64,000 nt of DNA, taken from assembly GCA_936432065.2 (NCBI GenBank), contig OW386292.2, positions 13,918,918-13,982,917 on the forward strand, written 5' to 3'. This stretch comes from Rutpela maculata (Eukaryota > Arthropoda > Insecta > Coleoptera > Cerambycidae). The first letter of the stretch is position 1, and each line of letters begins with the position of its first letter. The notes under the pieces were generated by a model that was given only the letters and a program-made list of their open reading frames with translations, did not search any database and had not been told where the DNA came from. Positions 21,596 through 33,446 of the stretch are shown here, in pieces. The position numbers and the translations under genes are program-made.

Positions 21596-22303
21596 ACCGC
21601 TGCCCAAGGAATCACTACTTCCACATCCAGATTCTCTATCCAAGTCACTCACAACGAAAAAACTTTGTATGTGAAAATAATTGTTTATGGAACTTTAATA
21701 ATATAATATTTGAAATCCTCTACCCTAAAAACCCATAAAACGATACCTCACATCGGTAGTGGGATGGGGGTGGTAATGGGGGGTGGATGAAGTTAAAAAA
21801 AATATTTTAAGGTTTCTGGTTCCTGTACATACACTAAATCACAATTTTTTTTCATCCCCTTTAATAAGGAGGTGGGGGTGGTAATGGGGGTGGCTAATGA
21901 CAAAAATTTTTTTGAGACCTTAGCTTCTTTTATATATACTAAATACCAATTTCATGGACTCTTACCTGCTTGATTTACCCATTTACCCCAAATTTACCCC
22001 AATTTACCCCCCAACCCTTCGACGGAACAAGATGAAAATATAATCTAGTTCTAGATCTCGTTAAAGTACATATGTGTACCAAATTTCAAGTCAATATCTT
22101 AAACGGTTCCAGAGTAAACGTGCGCACAAAAAAAAGTTACAGACAGACAGACCGACAGACAGACAGACCGACAGACAGACAGAAATTTTGTTTTCGTTCA
22201 AACTTAAAATCTCGACGTTTCATGACATTTTAAGCCTATTTGGACAATAAAAATTTTTAAAAATTTTTTTGTCGTTACTATACTTCCACTGGACGTGGAA
22301 GTA
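21596..22303 (-). mobile_element. DINE-1-like element, family A, inserted in the transposase
   Basis: Read on the minus strand, it starts with the palindrome-type end TACTTCCACGTCCAGTGGAA (22303 down), has a CTGT-rich microsatellite near 22143-22182, a GTTTACTCTGGAACCG block, G-rich tracts and ends GGGCAGCGGT. Because it interrupts a known coding frame, both boundaries are set to within a few bases. The target is a run of T (A on the plus strand), which fits Helentron insertion between T residues. Confidence 0.6.
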
Positions 22304-23040
22304 AAAGTACAAATATCACGACTATTAATTTCAAACAGTACAGAAATTACATCGCGGTGACCTGGACCGCAGACTAACCTTCTGTAATTGGTTTAGGAGA
22401 AAATTGACTAATGACAGATTTTCTTTGGACTGATGAAACGTTCTTTACATATTCTGGAATGTTTATCAGGAAAAATAAACACTTCTACTCAACTGTTAAC
22501 CTTCCAACTGACACATCAAGTACGGCCCCAAGCACGATTTTCAGTAAATTTGTGGTGTGGCATAATTGACAACATTATAATTGGGCCCAAATTCATTGAG
22601 GGCAATTTAAACGGTGAAAATTATATCCATTTGTTACTCGAAGTATTCGATGAAATGGCGTTACTGATTTGGAGAAAAATAAAATGGTTTATGCAAGATG
22701 GTTGTGACCCTCACAATGCTAACGCGGTCAGGATTTTTTATATAGGCATTTTCAAAGAAAGTGGTTAGGAACCAGTGGACCAGTCAGGTGGCCACCTCGC
22801 TCACCTTGCTTGAATCCCATGGATTATTTTGTTTGAGATTTTTTAAAAAACAAAATATACTACAACGAGGTCCAAGATGTCAATGAATTACGCAATCGAA
22901 TTGTTGAAGCCTTGAACGAAATTACCCCAAATATTATTGCGAAAGCGAGTAGTCTAAGAGAACGCGACGTTGCATTCGCGAGAATGATTAATATTTTGAA
23001 CAACTTTTGTAAATTTACTTGTTTACTCACTAAATTATCT
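22304..23040 (+). pseudogene. Mariner-type transposase, catalytic part
   Basis: Across frame changes it reads RRLTFCNWFRRKLTNDRFS, TDETFFTYSGMFIRKNKHFY, LWCGIIDNIIIGPKFIEGNL, MQDGCDPHNA, WLGTSGPVRWPPRSPCLNPM and DVNELRNRIVEALNEITP. TDE and QDG carry the first two catalytic Asp residues. The third block, SPDLNPLDYF in relatives, is SPCLNPMDYF: the Asp after SP has become Cys. Two or more frameshifts and a stop after DYFV confirm a dead gene. Confidence 0.75.
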
Positions 23041-23697
23041 TTTTTTTGTAAATTTTATTCGTAGTTTAAAGAAATACAATTGACAAGTTGAAATACATTT
23101 TTTTATTTGGTGCTCACTCTGCAAATAATATTGAATTACCAGCAGAATCGGAGTAGCTACGTCAATAGATTGGATTGCTGATAAATAAATGGTGAGTCAC
23201 ACCTTGTATTACTTAACAAAAAAATGTTTTGTAAAGGGCGAATGCAATAAAATTAATGATGATTATTTTTCTGACGAAACGTAGTAAAATTGTCAAATGT
23301 GACATAGCTTTGAATTGATAATTTTTAATGCTTTAAAATTTTTAAATAAAAGAGACAGGTCCGTATTTAAAAAAATAAAGCTGATGGTGCCCCTGAACAG
23401 ACGAAACGTCATAATTAAAATTTGATTACGGTAAGTTATAGCAAAGTTAATTTACAATAAAATATTCCAATGAAATATTTTAATATTTTTATAGTGACAG
23501 CGCTAGGTAAAAAAAAAAAAATGAGCTATTTCGGATTTTGTCGTATATCTCCGGAACTAATCGAAATATTTTGAATTTCTACAACTCATTTTATTGGTCT
23601 TCAAAATATGAAACTTTTCTCCTATTTAACAGAGTTTGTAACTGTTATGGTTTGCAAGATAGCAATACTGTTCAATATAAAAAGTAGCCACCCTGTA

Positions 23698-25489
23698 TAT
23701 TAAATTTCAAGCTCGCCTCTGTCATGACGCCCAGAAATCTGTTTTAAATAATTTTCTTGATTTCCAGATAAAGTGATATTTAATCTGTTGACTTGCATTT
23801 AATATTAGGAAATCAACTAGCCCAGAAACTTTTAATTTATTTATAACCGTAATAAATTCGTTGCAACAATCACAAGATCGCAACTATTGATAAAAATACA
23901 TTGAACTCCCGTCAGTTCGTTATCTGCATCGAGATCGCAACTCTTCATTAATTTGTAAATCGCTCTTGTACCAACTTAACAATTTTATCGGAGGCAATCG
24001 ATTATAATTTCGCGAATCTGAACGCAAAGTCATAGATTACCGCCCCCCCAGGGTAAGGTAAACTGTAATGACTTTAATCTATTTTATTAATGACCCACTG
24101 ATACCGATTCTGTTGATTCAGTCTGATATCCACATACATCAATGTCATAACTTGTAGGGAAATTAATATACCAAACGAGGCAGGGAAGTAATAAGAGGAA
24201 AATATTTGAATAATTTGTATAAACACTTGAAATCAAGCCTGAAAAGTGGATTGAAAAATGTAGAAACTCGACAAACTCATTAATCACGGTGTTCGTCATG
24301 AGTAATCTGGATAATTAATTTTTGACCAAAAATGTGGTTGTTGATAGCATCAGGAATACATGTATTCTATCATTCGAACGAAAGCTTTGATAGGAGTTGA
24401 TATACAGGGCGTAGAAAATATGTGACGGAATTTTAGCGTATCTTAAAATCAGTATACATAATGTATTCATAGATATAAAAATGGGGACGTCAGTTGTGCC
24501 TTCTGCAACATTTGACCGTTTCTTTCCACTCTCGGGGTGATTCGTTACAACTTTTAAAAGTTTTGAGCCCTTCCACTCTCGGAACTCCAAGAAATATCGT
24601 TGCCATCTTCGACTAGCAAAGATACGGCCTTAGAGGAGTTCAGGCATAATCCCACAAAATGCCGACATTTTGTTAACAAAAATGTGAAAACGCATATTGA
24701 ATCGGCCATAAATGATGATGATATTGATTATTTAATTTTGTTTCTTAGAACTTTTGATGGAAGTGTCACAGTTTCTAAGATATTCAACATTTTATACTAA
24801 ATACATCATCCTAACAACGGTTGGATGCCATCTATAAAATTATATCTCTCCGAAACAATTAACCCTACACAAATATATAAACAAAATAAATTTATTCTCA
24901 GTTTATAAGCTTTATTTATGCTATCCACCATATTTTCTCTTAAACTAATATTTATTGAGATATTTGCAGAGAAACAAAAATGTTACGTTTTTTCTAAAAT
25001 CCATTTACAGTTTAAAATGCACGAGACCAAATTAAAGATAATTTCGTTAGAAACAACTTTTATTTGAACAATTTTTTTGTGAATGCCATATTTCCCGAGA
25101 AAATAGAGAAAAATCGAGTTTTTAATTGGAAATACTCCTTTTCATGCCCTATAGGTTCCCGCGGATCCGTAAAACTCGTAAACTTTTTTGTTTCGTGAAC
25201 TTTAATCTATTTTGAACCTATAACCAAAGTTTAAGGTCTGTCCAAATTTTTTTCGAGTTAAAATAAAGTTTTCCTGTACTATAATATATGTTGAAAAATT
25301 TTCTACTCTATTAAATGTCGTCGACTTTGCTATGTTCTATAATTTAGCACTGATCCTAAATCTAGTGGATTCAGAGTGGTCCAGAATCGTTAAATTTTAA
25401 CAAAAAATCATATAAATAAACTTTACTACAACATTTTATAACTACCAGGAGCAACAGAAATGATAGCGTGATTGGTCAAGTAAGGGTAT
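23698..25489. other. AT-rich DNA, a single mariner-like end at most
   Basis: A lone CAGGGCGTAGAAAATATG at about 24404 resembles a TIR end, but I found no partner. Open frames of 66-91 codons at 24.3-24.8 kb have no recognisable motif. Confidence 0.35.
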
Positions 25490-27173
25490 TAGTCCAGTCA
25501 TTGAAGGTAAAATACGGCGATACTGTATAATTTTGCCAAACTGCACCGATTTGCACAAAAATTTGAATTTAGGTTCTACTTACCCTCTACTTCAAAGTTG
25601 ACTCTGTGCCGAGGGTTCCTTTTTATTTTTTAGGGGTGAAAACTACGCCTATTCGAAAATAATTTTAGAATTGTAGATTCGATTGAAATCATCTTTAAAT
25701 AAGTTGAATGAACGTCAAATTACATTAAGGGGCATAATTTATGATTTATTAAACAGTTTCCTCTTCGTCTTCATTCCTTTCCACGTCCGCCTCATCCTCG
25801 TCTTCCTCCTCGTCCTTCTCTTGGTCCATAATTGGAGCACTATTTTGACAATTGTCTCCGCTGCATGTTATACATGTCGAACTGCAGAAATGTCCTAGTC
25901 TTCGGCAACCGCACGCTGAACCGCACCCTTTTTTACAGCTACAAAAAATCATTTTCAACAGCTTTTCAGGTGCATGTTGGTTCGGAGTTTTGATTGGATT
26001 TAATACTCCTTCAGTATTAACCCAACCCCAATCAAGTGGATTAATATTTTTATTTCCCAGCCATAACTGGGTTTGCAAGTAAACCCTTTTTGTGCTCATT
26101 TAAAGCACCAATTGTTGGAACGAGTGAGGACAACTTAACTGCATTTTTTTTCTTTCAGCCCTTATTTTTGAAAGGGTTTTAGCTTGAACAAGTTACTATT
26201 TACGAACATATGCAAACTTTAAAGAGCCATAAGTTTTATCCAAAAAAAAACGAAAACTTTCAGAAAAGCAAAACCTACAATTTTGTACTTTATAAAATTT
26301 TGCGAATCATTAAAAGTTTTTGAGTTATTTTGAAGAAAAGGCAATTTTTTTGCAAAATTACAAAAATGTTCTTTTCACTTCAAGCTCAGATTGTTTCAAA
26401 ACTAAGCACTTTAAACCGGTCAAACTTCTAGAGCATGGTACAAGTACATAAATAAAGTAAATTCTAAAGTGGTAACGATTATTTTCAATTGGGATGGTAA
26501 TTAGGGGGTGATTTTCACATTTTTTTGACGCCGAAAAAAATAGGGACCAACATTATTTTCGTCATAACTCGCTTAGTTTTGATGCTAGGGACTTTTATAA
26601 AAAATAAAAATAAAGGTTTTTTCGAGCACTTCAAAAAAGGTTTCATGAGTTTCCCCGAAAAATGCATTGTTTTTTGGCAACTTCACGTTGAAACTTTCAA
26701 TTTTGGCGTTTGACGAATAAGAACCAACTTTCAACAAGCTATTACTCCGTTTGTATTGGGACTACAGACACCATTCTTTTTGTTTTTTATAAGCTACATT
26801 TTTACTAAGAGTGATTTTTTCGATAAAATACTTACTTTTTGAGTTATTCGCGAAAAACCGTTGGAAAACGTGGGTTTATTGGTTGAAAAATTGACACTTT
26901 CACTCGCGAATAAGCCGAAAAGTATTGACTTTCAGAAAAAACTTTATAGAACGAAAGTTGCTTAGAATTAGTCAGTCTATCCATTCCCGGACTTATTTTC
27001 AATGAAACATTTTTCACCCCCGAGAAGGGGTGGCATCCACCCTCAGGGTAAAAGCAACCCCCGGAACAGGGTCAACTTTGGAGTAGAGGGTAAGTAGAAC
27101 CTAAATCCAAATTTTTATGAAAATCGGTGCTGTTTGGCAAAATTATACGGGAAAAAGGTCATTGACAGGACTA
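25490..27173. mobile_element. TIR element (TAGTCC ends) enclosing a Cys-rich gene fragment
   Basis: TAGTCCAGTCATTGAAGG at 25490 mirrors GGTCATTGACAGGACTA ending at 27173. The arms align for about 165 bases (landmarks TTTAGGTTCTACTTACCCTC and CAAAGTTGA). The flanks are TAT on both sides. The interior holds the Cys-rich fragment on the minus strand and AT-rich sequence with GGGTGAAAA-type motifs. Confidence 0.65.
25749..26099 (-). pseudogene. C-terminal part of the nuclease/Cys-rich transposon gene (copy 3)
   Basis: The open frame of 116 residues reads RVYLQTQLWLGNKNINPLDW, GWVNTEGVLNPIKTP, APEKLLKMIFCSCKKGCGSA and CGCRRLGHFCSSTCITCSGD, then NCQNS and an acidic Glu/Asp tail. It matches the end of the 12-13.3 kb gene: the same PAP/APE-LLK lead-in, CSCKKGC start and Cys spacing (about nine Cys in 35 residues), which suggests a CXC-type zinc-binding domain. 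No stop or frameshift is present here, but the nuclease part is missing, so the product would be partial. Confidence 0.68.
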
Positions 27174-27466
27174 TATTTGCCATACACATATTTTGCATCA
27201 AAAATCTTTTTTTGTAAATTATATAATACTGTCTAAATGTTGGTAATAATACCTCTTGAAGTTTGAACATCTAAAAGTTTTCCCTATTATGTTGGTGGGA
27301 AAACGTTCAGGTTTATTTTCATCTCGTTTTGTGACAATTAGATATGTTCTAGAAAAACTATAGAAAGGTACACTTCAGGCATATACTTTAATTGTATAAT
27401 TCCTTTGTTCCCTAACTGCATTAGTTTATCCTCATTTTTGCCTGCTCTCGTTTGACACGCTAACCA

Positions 27467-27706
27467 CTAAACTACCGACCCCTGGGTATGATTCACTTTT
27501 AATAATGAACATAAGGTTTTTAATTCGGTAGCCATTGTAATAACAAGGTTGCGTTGTAAACGGTCCCAATTCTCAATGCTGCTGCAAAACATAAATCGCC
27601 TGCATAAAGTAAACTGATACAGATGTTCAAAATTATCGCGTAAAACTGTTGGATATACTAAGGGTCCAAGTATTGACCCTTGGGGTTTGAATGATGACTT
27701 TCGCAC
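27467..27706 (-). pseudogene. LINE reverse transcriptase fragment with YADD changed
   Basis: KPQGSILGPLVYP matches motif B (VPQGSILGPLLY). In the next frame over, YAGDLCFAAAL follows at the right distance for YADD, with the first catalytic Asp changed to Gly. One frameshift separates the two. The fragment is short and dead. Confidence 0.55.
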
Positions 27707-28018
27707 TACACAAACTGTAACTTGTTATGAAAGGACGACTTAAGTAGAACAGTAATTTATCAGGAATACCCACAAGCAGGGGTTAGAAACGAAGATTCTA
27801 TGATTGTGCCTATTGAGCTTAAGACGAGAAATCTGTATATATTACGCCAACTTATCTTTGTTGATATGAAGTTTGAGATATGTATTTAGGAATTTAAGTC
27901 ATATCGGTGGGAATTAACGACACTGTTCACATGATTTTGTAAGGACGAGCATTAAGATTTCAAAAAATGTTTTACCCAGTTGTTAATAACTGGTAATATT
28001 TGACAGTTTTATCTCTTT

Positions 28019-28708
28019 TACTTCCACATCCAGTAGAAGTATAGTAACGACAAAAAAAAAATTAATTTTTATTGTTCAAATAGGCTTAAAATGTCATGAA
28101 ACGTCGAGATTTTAAGTTTGAGCGAAAAAAATTTCTGTCGGTCTCTGTCAGTCTGTAACTTTTTTTTGTGCGCACGTTTACTCTGGAACCGTTTAAGATA
28201 TTGACTTGAAATTTGGTAGACATATGTACTTTAACGAGATCTGGAACTAGATTATATTTTCGTCTTGTTCCGTCGAAGGGTAAATTGGGGTAAATTTGGG
28301 GTAAATGGGTAAATCAAGCAGATAAGAGTCCTTAAAATTGGTATTTAGTATATACAAGAGAAGCTAAGATCTCAAACAAATTTTTGGCATTAGCCCCATT
28401 ACCACCCCCACCCCTTTATTAAAGGGGATGAAAAAAAAAATGTGATTTAGTGTATGTACATGTACAATAACCAGAAACTTCAAAATACTTTTTTTACTTC
28501 ATCCACCCCCACTACCACCCCCCTATCACCACCCCCACCCCACTACCGGGTGGGGTATCGTTCTATGGGTTTTTAGGGTAGATGATTTCAAATATTGTAT
28601 TATTAAAGTTCCATAAACAATTATTTCCACATACAAAGTTTTTTCGTTGTGAGTGACTTGGATAGAGAATCTGGATGTGGAAGTAGTGACTCCTTGGGCA
28701 GCAGTTTT
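28019..28708 (+). mobile_element. DINE-1-like element, family A, first of a head-to-tail pair
   Basis: The unit starts TACTTCCACATCCAGTAGAA, followed by AACGTCGAGATTTTAAG, a short CTGTCGGTCTCTGTC tract, GTTTACTCTGGAACCGTTTA, TTGACTTGAAATTTGGTA, C-rich tracts and the end block GGATGTGGAAGTAGTGACTC with CTTGGGCAGCAGTTTTT. Open frames inside recur between copies only because the DNA repeats; they carry no recognisable domain. Confidence 0.6.
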
Positions 28709-28838
28709 TACTTCCACATCCAGTGGAAGTATAGTAACGACAAACAAATTTTTGAAAATTTTTATTGTTCATATAGGCTTAGAATGTCATGAAACGTCGA
28801 GATTTTAAGTTTGAGCAAAAAAGAATTTCTGTCTGTCG

Positions 28839-28888
<50 letters not shown>

Positions 28889-29433
28889 AACTTTTTTTGT
28901 GCGCACGATTACTCTGGAACCATTTAAGATATTGACTTGAAATTTGGTACACGTATGTACTATAATGGGATCTGGAACTAAATTATATTTTCATCTAATT
29001 CCGTCGAAGGGTTGGGGGTAAATTGGGGGTAAATAGGTAAATCAAGCAAATAAGAATCCATAAAATTGTTGTTTAGTATATACAAGAAAAGCTAAGGTCT
29101 CAAAATTTTTTTTGGCATAGCCACCCCCCATTACCACCCCCACCCCATTATTAAGGGAATGAAAAAAAATTAATTATGATTTAGTGTGTGTGTACAAGAA
29201 TCAAAAACATCAATTTTTTTTTTCATCCACCCCCACTACCACCCCCTATCACCACCTCCACCCAACTAGCGATGTGGGATATCGTTTTATGAGTTTTTAG
29301 GGTAGACGATTTCAAATATTATATTATTGATGTTCCATAAACAATTATTTCCAGATACAAAATTTTTTCGTTGTGAGAGACTTGGGCAGAAAATCTTGAT
29401 GTGGAAGTAGTGATTCCTTGGGCAGCGGTTTTT
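28709..29433 (+). mobile_element. DINE-1-like element, family A, second of a head-to-tail pair
   Basis: It begins directly where the first unit ends, sharing the TTTTT junction. It keeps the perfect left palindrome ACTTCCACATCCAGTGGAAGT and ends GGGCAGCGGTTTTT. Its CTGT microsatellite is the longest in the window. Confidence 0.6.
28829..28888 (+). repeat. CTGT (GTCY) microsatellite inside family A
   Basis: About fifteen CTGT units with one CGGT variant. Other family A copies have shorter arrays at the same place. Confidence 0.9.
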
Positions 29434-29434
29434 A

Positions 29435-31385
29435 AATTTGAAACTATTGTTTTGGAAGTATTTTTTTAAATTCGATGCCCCCAAGAAATTGAAAAGATGA
29501 CTAAAAGTTATTAATCATGAGATATGAGATATACCGTGCGTGTAATTTCCCGTTAGGCATGTACATTCGCATAGCGCGAGAGATATGACAACACAGCTGC
29601 CGTAAATTCCTCCGTCGGTCGGAGCATCCCAGCTCTGTTATTTCATTTCAGCCAGCTGGCACGCGCGGTGTTATAATTTTACTCCCTATGCCTAGCGCTC
29701 CGCTACACGCACAGTATTACATATGCAGACTACAATACAGCCTGTAGAGCAAAAAAACCGGGGGGGGGGGGTTCCACAAAAATATCGTGTCCGTGTCGCT
29801 ACGTCCGCCATGTTGAAAAAATGACAGTCAAAATAGATTTTTCGTAATTATCTTCTTTCCTGTTAGTTCCATCCTAAAATTAGATATGTAGAAAATGAAA
29901 AAAGCTACAACTTTCGTTTAAACTATTTTTCTCTATTATTAATATTTTACGATTTACAGCCGTCAGAATGGTGAAAATTTGTGCTTCGCTGCACATTTTT
30001 ACAATTATCTCTGTGTCCGTTGCTCCTATAAGTTAAGTGCTTAGAATTCAAAGAGGACCACATATATCAACCAGATCTGAGAAAAATAAAATATAGATTT
30101 TTGTCTGTATCATTAAGTATCTTTTAGTTTTTTTAATTTTTTTTCTCTGATCTTGCTCAAAATTGATATATGGGGTCCTCGTGAATTCTAAGCACTTTTT
30201 TTGAATAAAATTTTTGGATATCTTGTCACTTTGGGCCATTTCTCGGTACCGCCACAGATAAAATGCGAAAAAACACGCGATTTACAAAAAAAATACACGC
30301 TAGAAGTTAATTTTGATCTCAGATTCACCGGCCAAAATACGTGAGGTATGATAGTCTCTTGTCGGGTACAACATATTTCTTTTTGTGGGGCTGTGATAAT
30401 TAAACAATAATTATGTGGAAGGATACGTTTTACATACGATTTCTCAAAACCATCGTGTGGTCAGTGAGTCAAGTTTTAATTGCTCTCACTTTTCAAGAGA
30501 TTTTACCACATAAATGACTTACACGGAATTCCGTTTTTGCAATCGTACATTCTGTTGTAACGCCTCGTTTATAATGGACTTGTTTTGTTATTCCCCCTAA
30601 AAATGCGCACCCGGATACGTTAATATATTTAACGTTCCGGTTTATACAAACATGTGCTCAAGGAAATAACATTACGACAATGTGTACACTGTACAGAGTG
30701 TCCACGATATATTTCCTAGTGATATTGCTCGTTTCGTGAAAGCATTGGAAGATTTCTTGTTTGTTGGGCATTTTGTCACTGTAGAAATATTTAAAAATTT
30801 TGATGAAATAAACCTCTGCGCCAAAAGGATCAGACAGAGGCTGGTTTTTAATACTTCTATTACAAACATAGAAATCATGAATATGCCACAAATGAATAAT
30901 AAACAATAGCATTGGAAAAGTAAGAAAATGGGTTATTATGATTTGTTACATAGATTTCGAAAATATTCTGAGAAATATACAGTTTGTGAAGCATGCTTGT
31001 GTATTTTGTACTAAGTACCTTGTATACGTATGTGATGTATTAAAAAAGTGAGACGAAATATTTTGAGAGCCAAGAGATATGTATTCTATAGGAACTGTAA
31101 AATAGAATATATGCCAAAGAGATTTAATTTTGCTACAAAATTCGAAAATCCACACTCTCCAAAATACCTAACATATTATTGGTCAGCATGCTTTAGATCC
31201 CCTATATCAAAAATTTAACAATATTCGGATTTAAAGTTTTCGAATTATATTTTTTAAGCATTAAGTAATCAATAACTAGGAAATGAATGGTTTTTCGAAA
31301 AAAGTCACTCCTAATTTTCTCTTTAAATTCATTTTTTCTATCACTTGTTATCGATACTTTCAAATTCGGTAATTCTTAATACCCA
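29435..31385. other. AT-rich DNA with one foldback and no gene
   Basis: AGTGCTTAGAATTC at 30036 is mirrored by GAATTCTAAGCACT ending at 30196, with GAGGACCACATATATCAA/TTGATATATGGGGTCCTC also paired, making a 161-bp hairpin. A 14-base G run is at about 29758. Open frames near 30.7-30.9 kb have no recognisable motif. Confidence 0.5.
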
Positions 31386-32304
31386 CACTCAAAGAAAATG
31401 ATAGGTAAATTCAACCAAAAAGAGCATATGAAATCGCGCCTATCTAGTTTCATAGTTAAATCAATCAGAAAAGAATAGTCATACAACTTAATTTGTTTTC
31501 GTAAACAAATAGTAGTTTAATAATCATATCTTCTTGTAACAAATCAAATAGTACAATGACATTTTTTTATGTTCACTAACCATTTTCAATTTGGTCTACA
31601 ATTAAATAGTACAACGACTTTGTTTTTTGCTCACCAACTAATTTTTAGGTTGATCTACACTTTATTGTATGATGAAGTTTTTTTTTGGTTAGCCAAAATC
31701 TCAGTATTGAGACATCAGACCACCCAAACCAAAGATTAGAGAGATCGTTTATAAGAGATCCATTCAAATATATCGATGATCCCTGAGAGAATTTGAACAT
31801 TGCAATCATGTTATTAATTTTCTATAAATTCATAAGAGTATAAGATAATGCATGATTGATTATTGTCAGTGTTTTGTATGTGGCGTCATCTGGGAATAAT
31901 TTCTGTAATAGACTACGTGGTAAGCAAGCAAATTTTATGGTAATTATTTTAGAACTTCTAGAAGACGACAATAATATTGGTTTGTCTACCAAGTACAATA
32001 ATACAGCGAACTAATACCCGGGTTAGAATTACAATTCGATAATAGTTAAAAATAAAATATACTATTATCTAGTTTAATTTGACAGAATTCAACAAAATAA
32101 TAGTCAGACGAACAAAATAATAGTCTTATTCATCTATTTTTTAAGTTAATGTTTGTTTTGTTGTACGACAACTTTTTATTAATTAAAATAACAATCACCT
32201 CTTGTTTAAAAATACCATCAATATAGTTTGGTTTAACAAAATTAACGATATTGTTAGTTAACCATTTTTTTTTGTTGAATTTACCCATACTATTTCTTTG
32301 AGTG
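31386..32304 (+). mobile_element. ~900-bp MITE family C, copy 1
   Basis: The ends CACTCAAAGAAAATGATAGG and CCATACTATTTCTTTGAGTG are inverted repeats of about 30 bases. Inside, from about 31550 to 31690, a block of about 60 bases repeats three times with drift (AGTACAATGAC, AGTACAACGAC, TGTATGATGAA). No coding frame. Two more copies with the same ends lie at 34992 and 56000. I see no clear target duplication. Confidence 0.75.
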
Positions 32305-32742
32305 GAGATAATTTACAGGGCTGATGGTTCAAAATTATTAGTAATTTTTTCAAAAAAACTCTTGGCCTACGAAATTTGAAAGTGTCAATGACCTTGAGTG
32401 GTAGAAAAAAGTGAATTTAACACACAGTTTTTCTCTTTTAGAATAGTATCATAATTCAAGCACAACTTCACGCTCACTGACAATTTTTACTCCTCTCACA
32501 GATAGTACAGTACCTAGAGGTAAGAGATACGTGAAATTTAGGCTCAGCTCTCAAGTCAAAAATTGTGATCTCGGAATTTCCCTCTAGTCTAGACCCCCTT
32601 ATTGAACGTTCATTGACAGGGCCTATAAGGTTTTTATAAAATTTTAAATTTGCTGCCTGCCAGATTTTATTTAAAATGATAAAGATCAAGTACTTCTCAA
32701 ACGGTTGTCATGACTAACGAACAAAACAAATTGTTTTTATGC

Positions 32743-33446
32743 AAAAAAACCGCTGCCCAAGGAATCACTACTTCCACATCCAGATTTTCTATCCAAGTCA
32801 CTCACAACGAAAAAATTTTTGTATGTGGAAATAATTGTTTATGGAACTTTAATAATATAATATTTGAAATCCTCTACCCCAAAAACCCATAAAACGATAC
32901 CCCACATCGGTAGCGGGGTGGGGGTGGTGATAAGGGGTGGTAGTGGGGGTGGATGAAGTAAAAAAACATTTTGAGGTTTCTGGTTCTTGTACACGCACTA
33001 AATCACAATTTTTTTCATCCCCTTTAATAATGGGGTGGGGGTGGTAAGGGGGGTGGCTAATGCCAAAATTTTTTTTGAGACCTTAGCTTCTCTTGTATAT
33101 ACTAAATACCAATTTTATGGACTCTTACCTCCTTGATTTACCTATTTTCCCCAAATTTACCCCAATTTACCCCCCAACCCTTCGACGGAACAAGATGAAA
33201 ATATAATCTAGTTCTAGATCTCGTTAAAGTACATATATGTACCAAATTTCAAGTCAATATCTCAAACGGTTCCAGAGTAAACGTGCGCACAAAAAAAGTT
33301 ACAGACAGACAGACCGACAGACAGAATTTTTTTTTTTCGCTCAAACTTAAAATCTCGACGTTTCGTGACATTCTCAGCCTATTTGAACAATAAAAATTTT
33401 TAAAATTTTTTTTGTCGTTACTATACTTCCACTGGATGTGGAAGTA
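32743..33446 (-). mobile_element. DINE-1-like element, family A
   Basis: It is a full-length copy in reverse orientation: ACCGCTGCCCAAGGAATCAC at the left, ACTTCCACTGGATGTGGAAG at the right. G-rich tracts at 32914-32952 contain GGGG, GGGGG, GGGG and GGGGG runs. Confidence 0.6.

Larger units (their letters stand above)
20644..23695 (+). mobile_element. Mariner-type transposon with ~480-bp TIRs, split by a DINE-1-like insertion
   Basis: CAGGGTGGCTACTTTTTATA at 20644 is mirrored at 23695, and TA flanks both ends. The inverted arms extend about 480 bases (to 21120 and from 23217), far longer than the ~30 bp of classical mariner. The transposase frame lies between the arms and is cut at 21595/22304 by a family A DINE-1-like unit. 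Without that insertion the element is about 2.3 kb. Confidence 0.85.

Noticed and set aside
22140..22190. CRISPR-like regular repeats (ACAG/CTGT arrays)
   Set aside because: These are simple microsatellites inside a transposable element, without spacers or cas genes.
27415..27475. tRNA-like A-box on the minus strand (TAGTTTAGTGGTTAGCGTG)
   Set aside because: No B box or cloverleaf follows at the right distance.
28526..28772. Recurring peptide (CGNNCLWNFNN type) in several open frames at 28.6, 29.4 and 32.8 kb
   Set aside because: The peptide recurs because the DNA of repeat family A recurs, and the frames differ in length, start and strand relative to each other's stops. No domain is recognisable.
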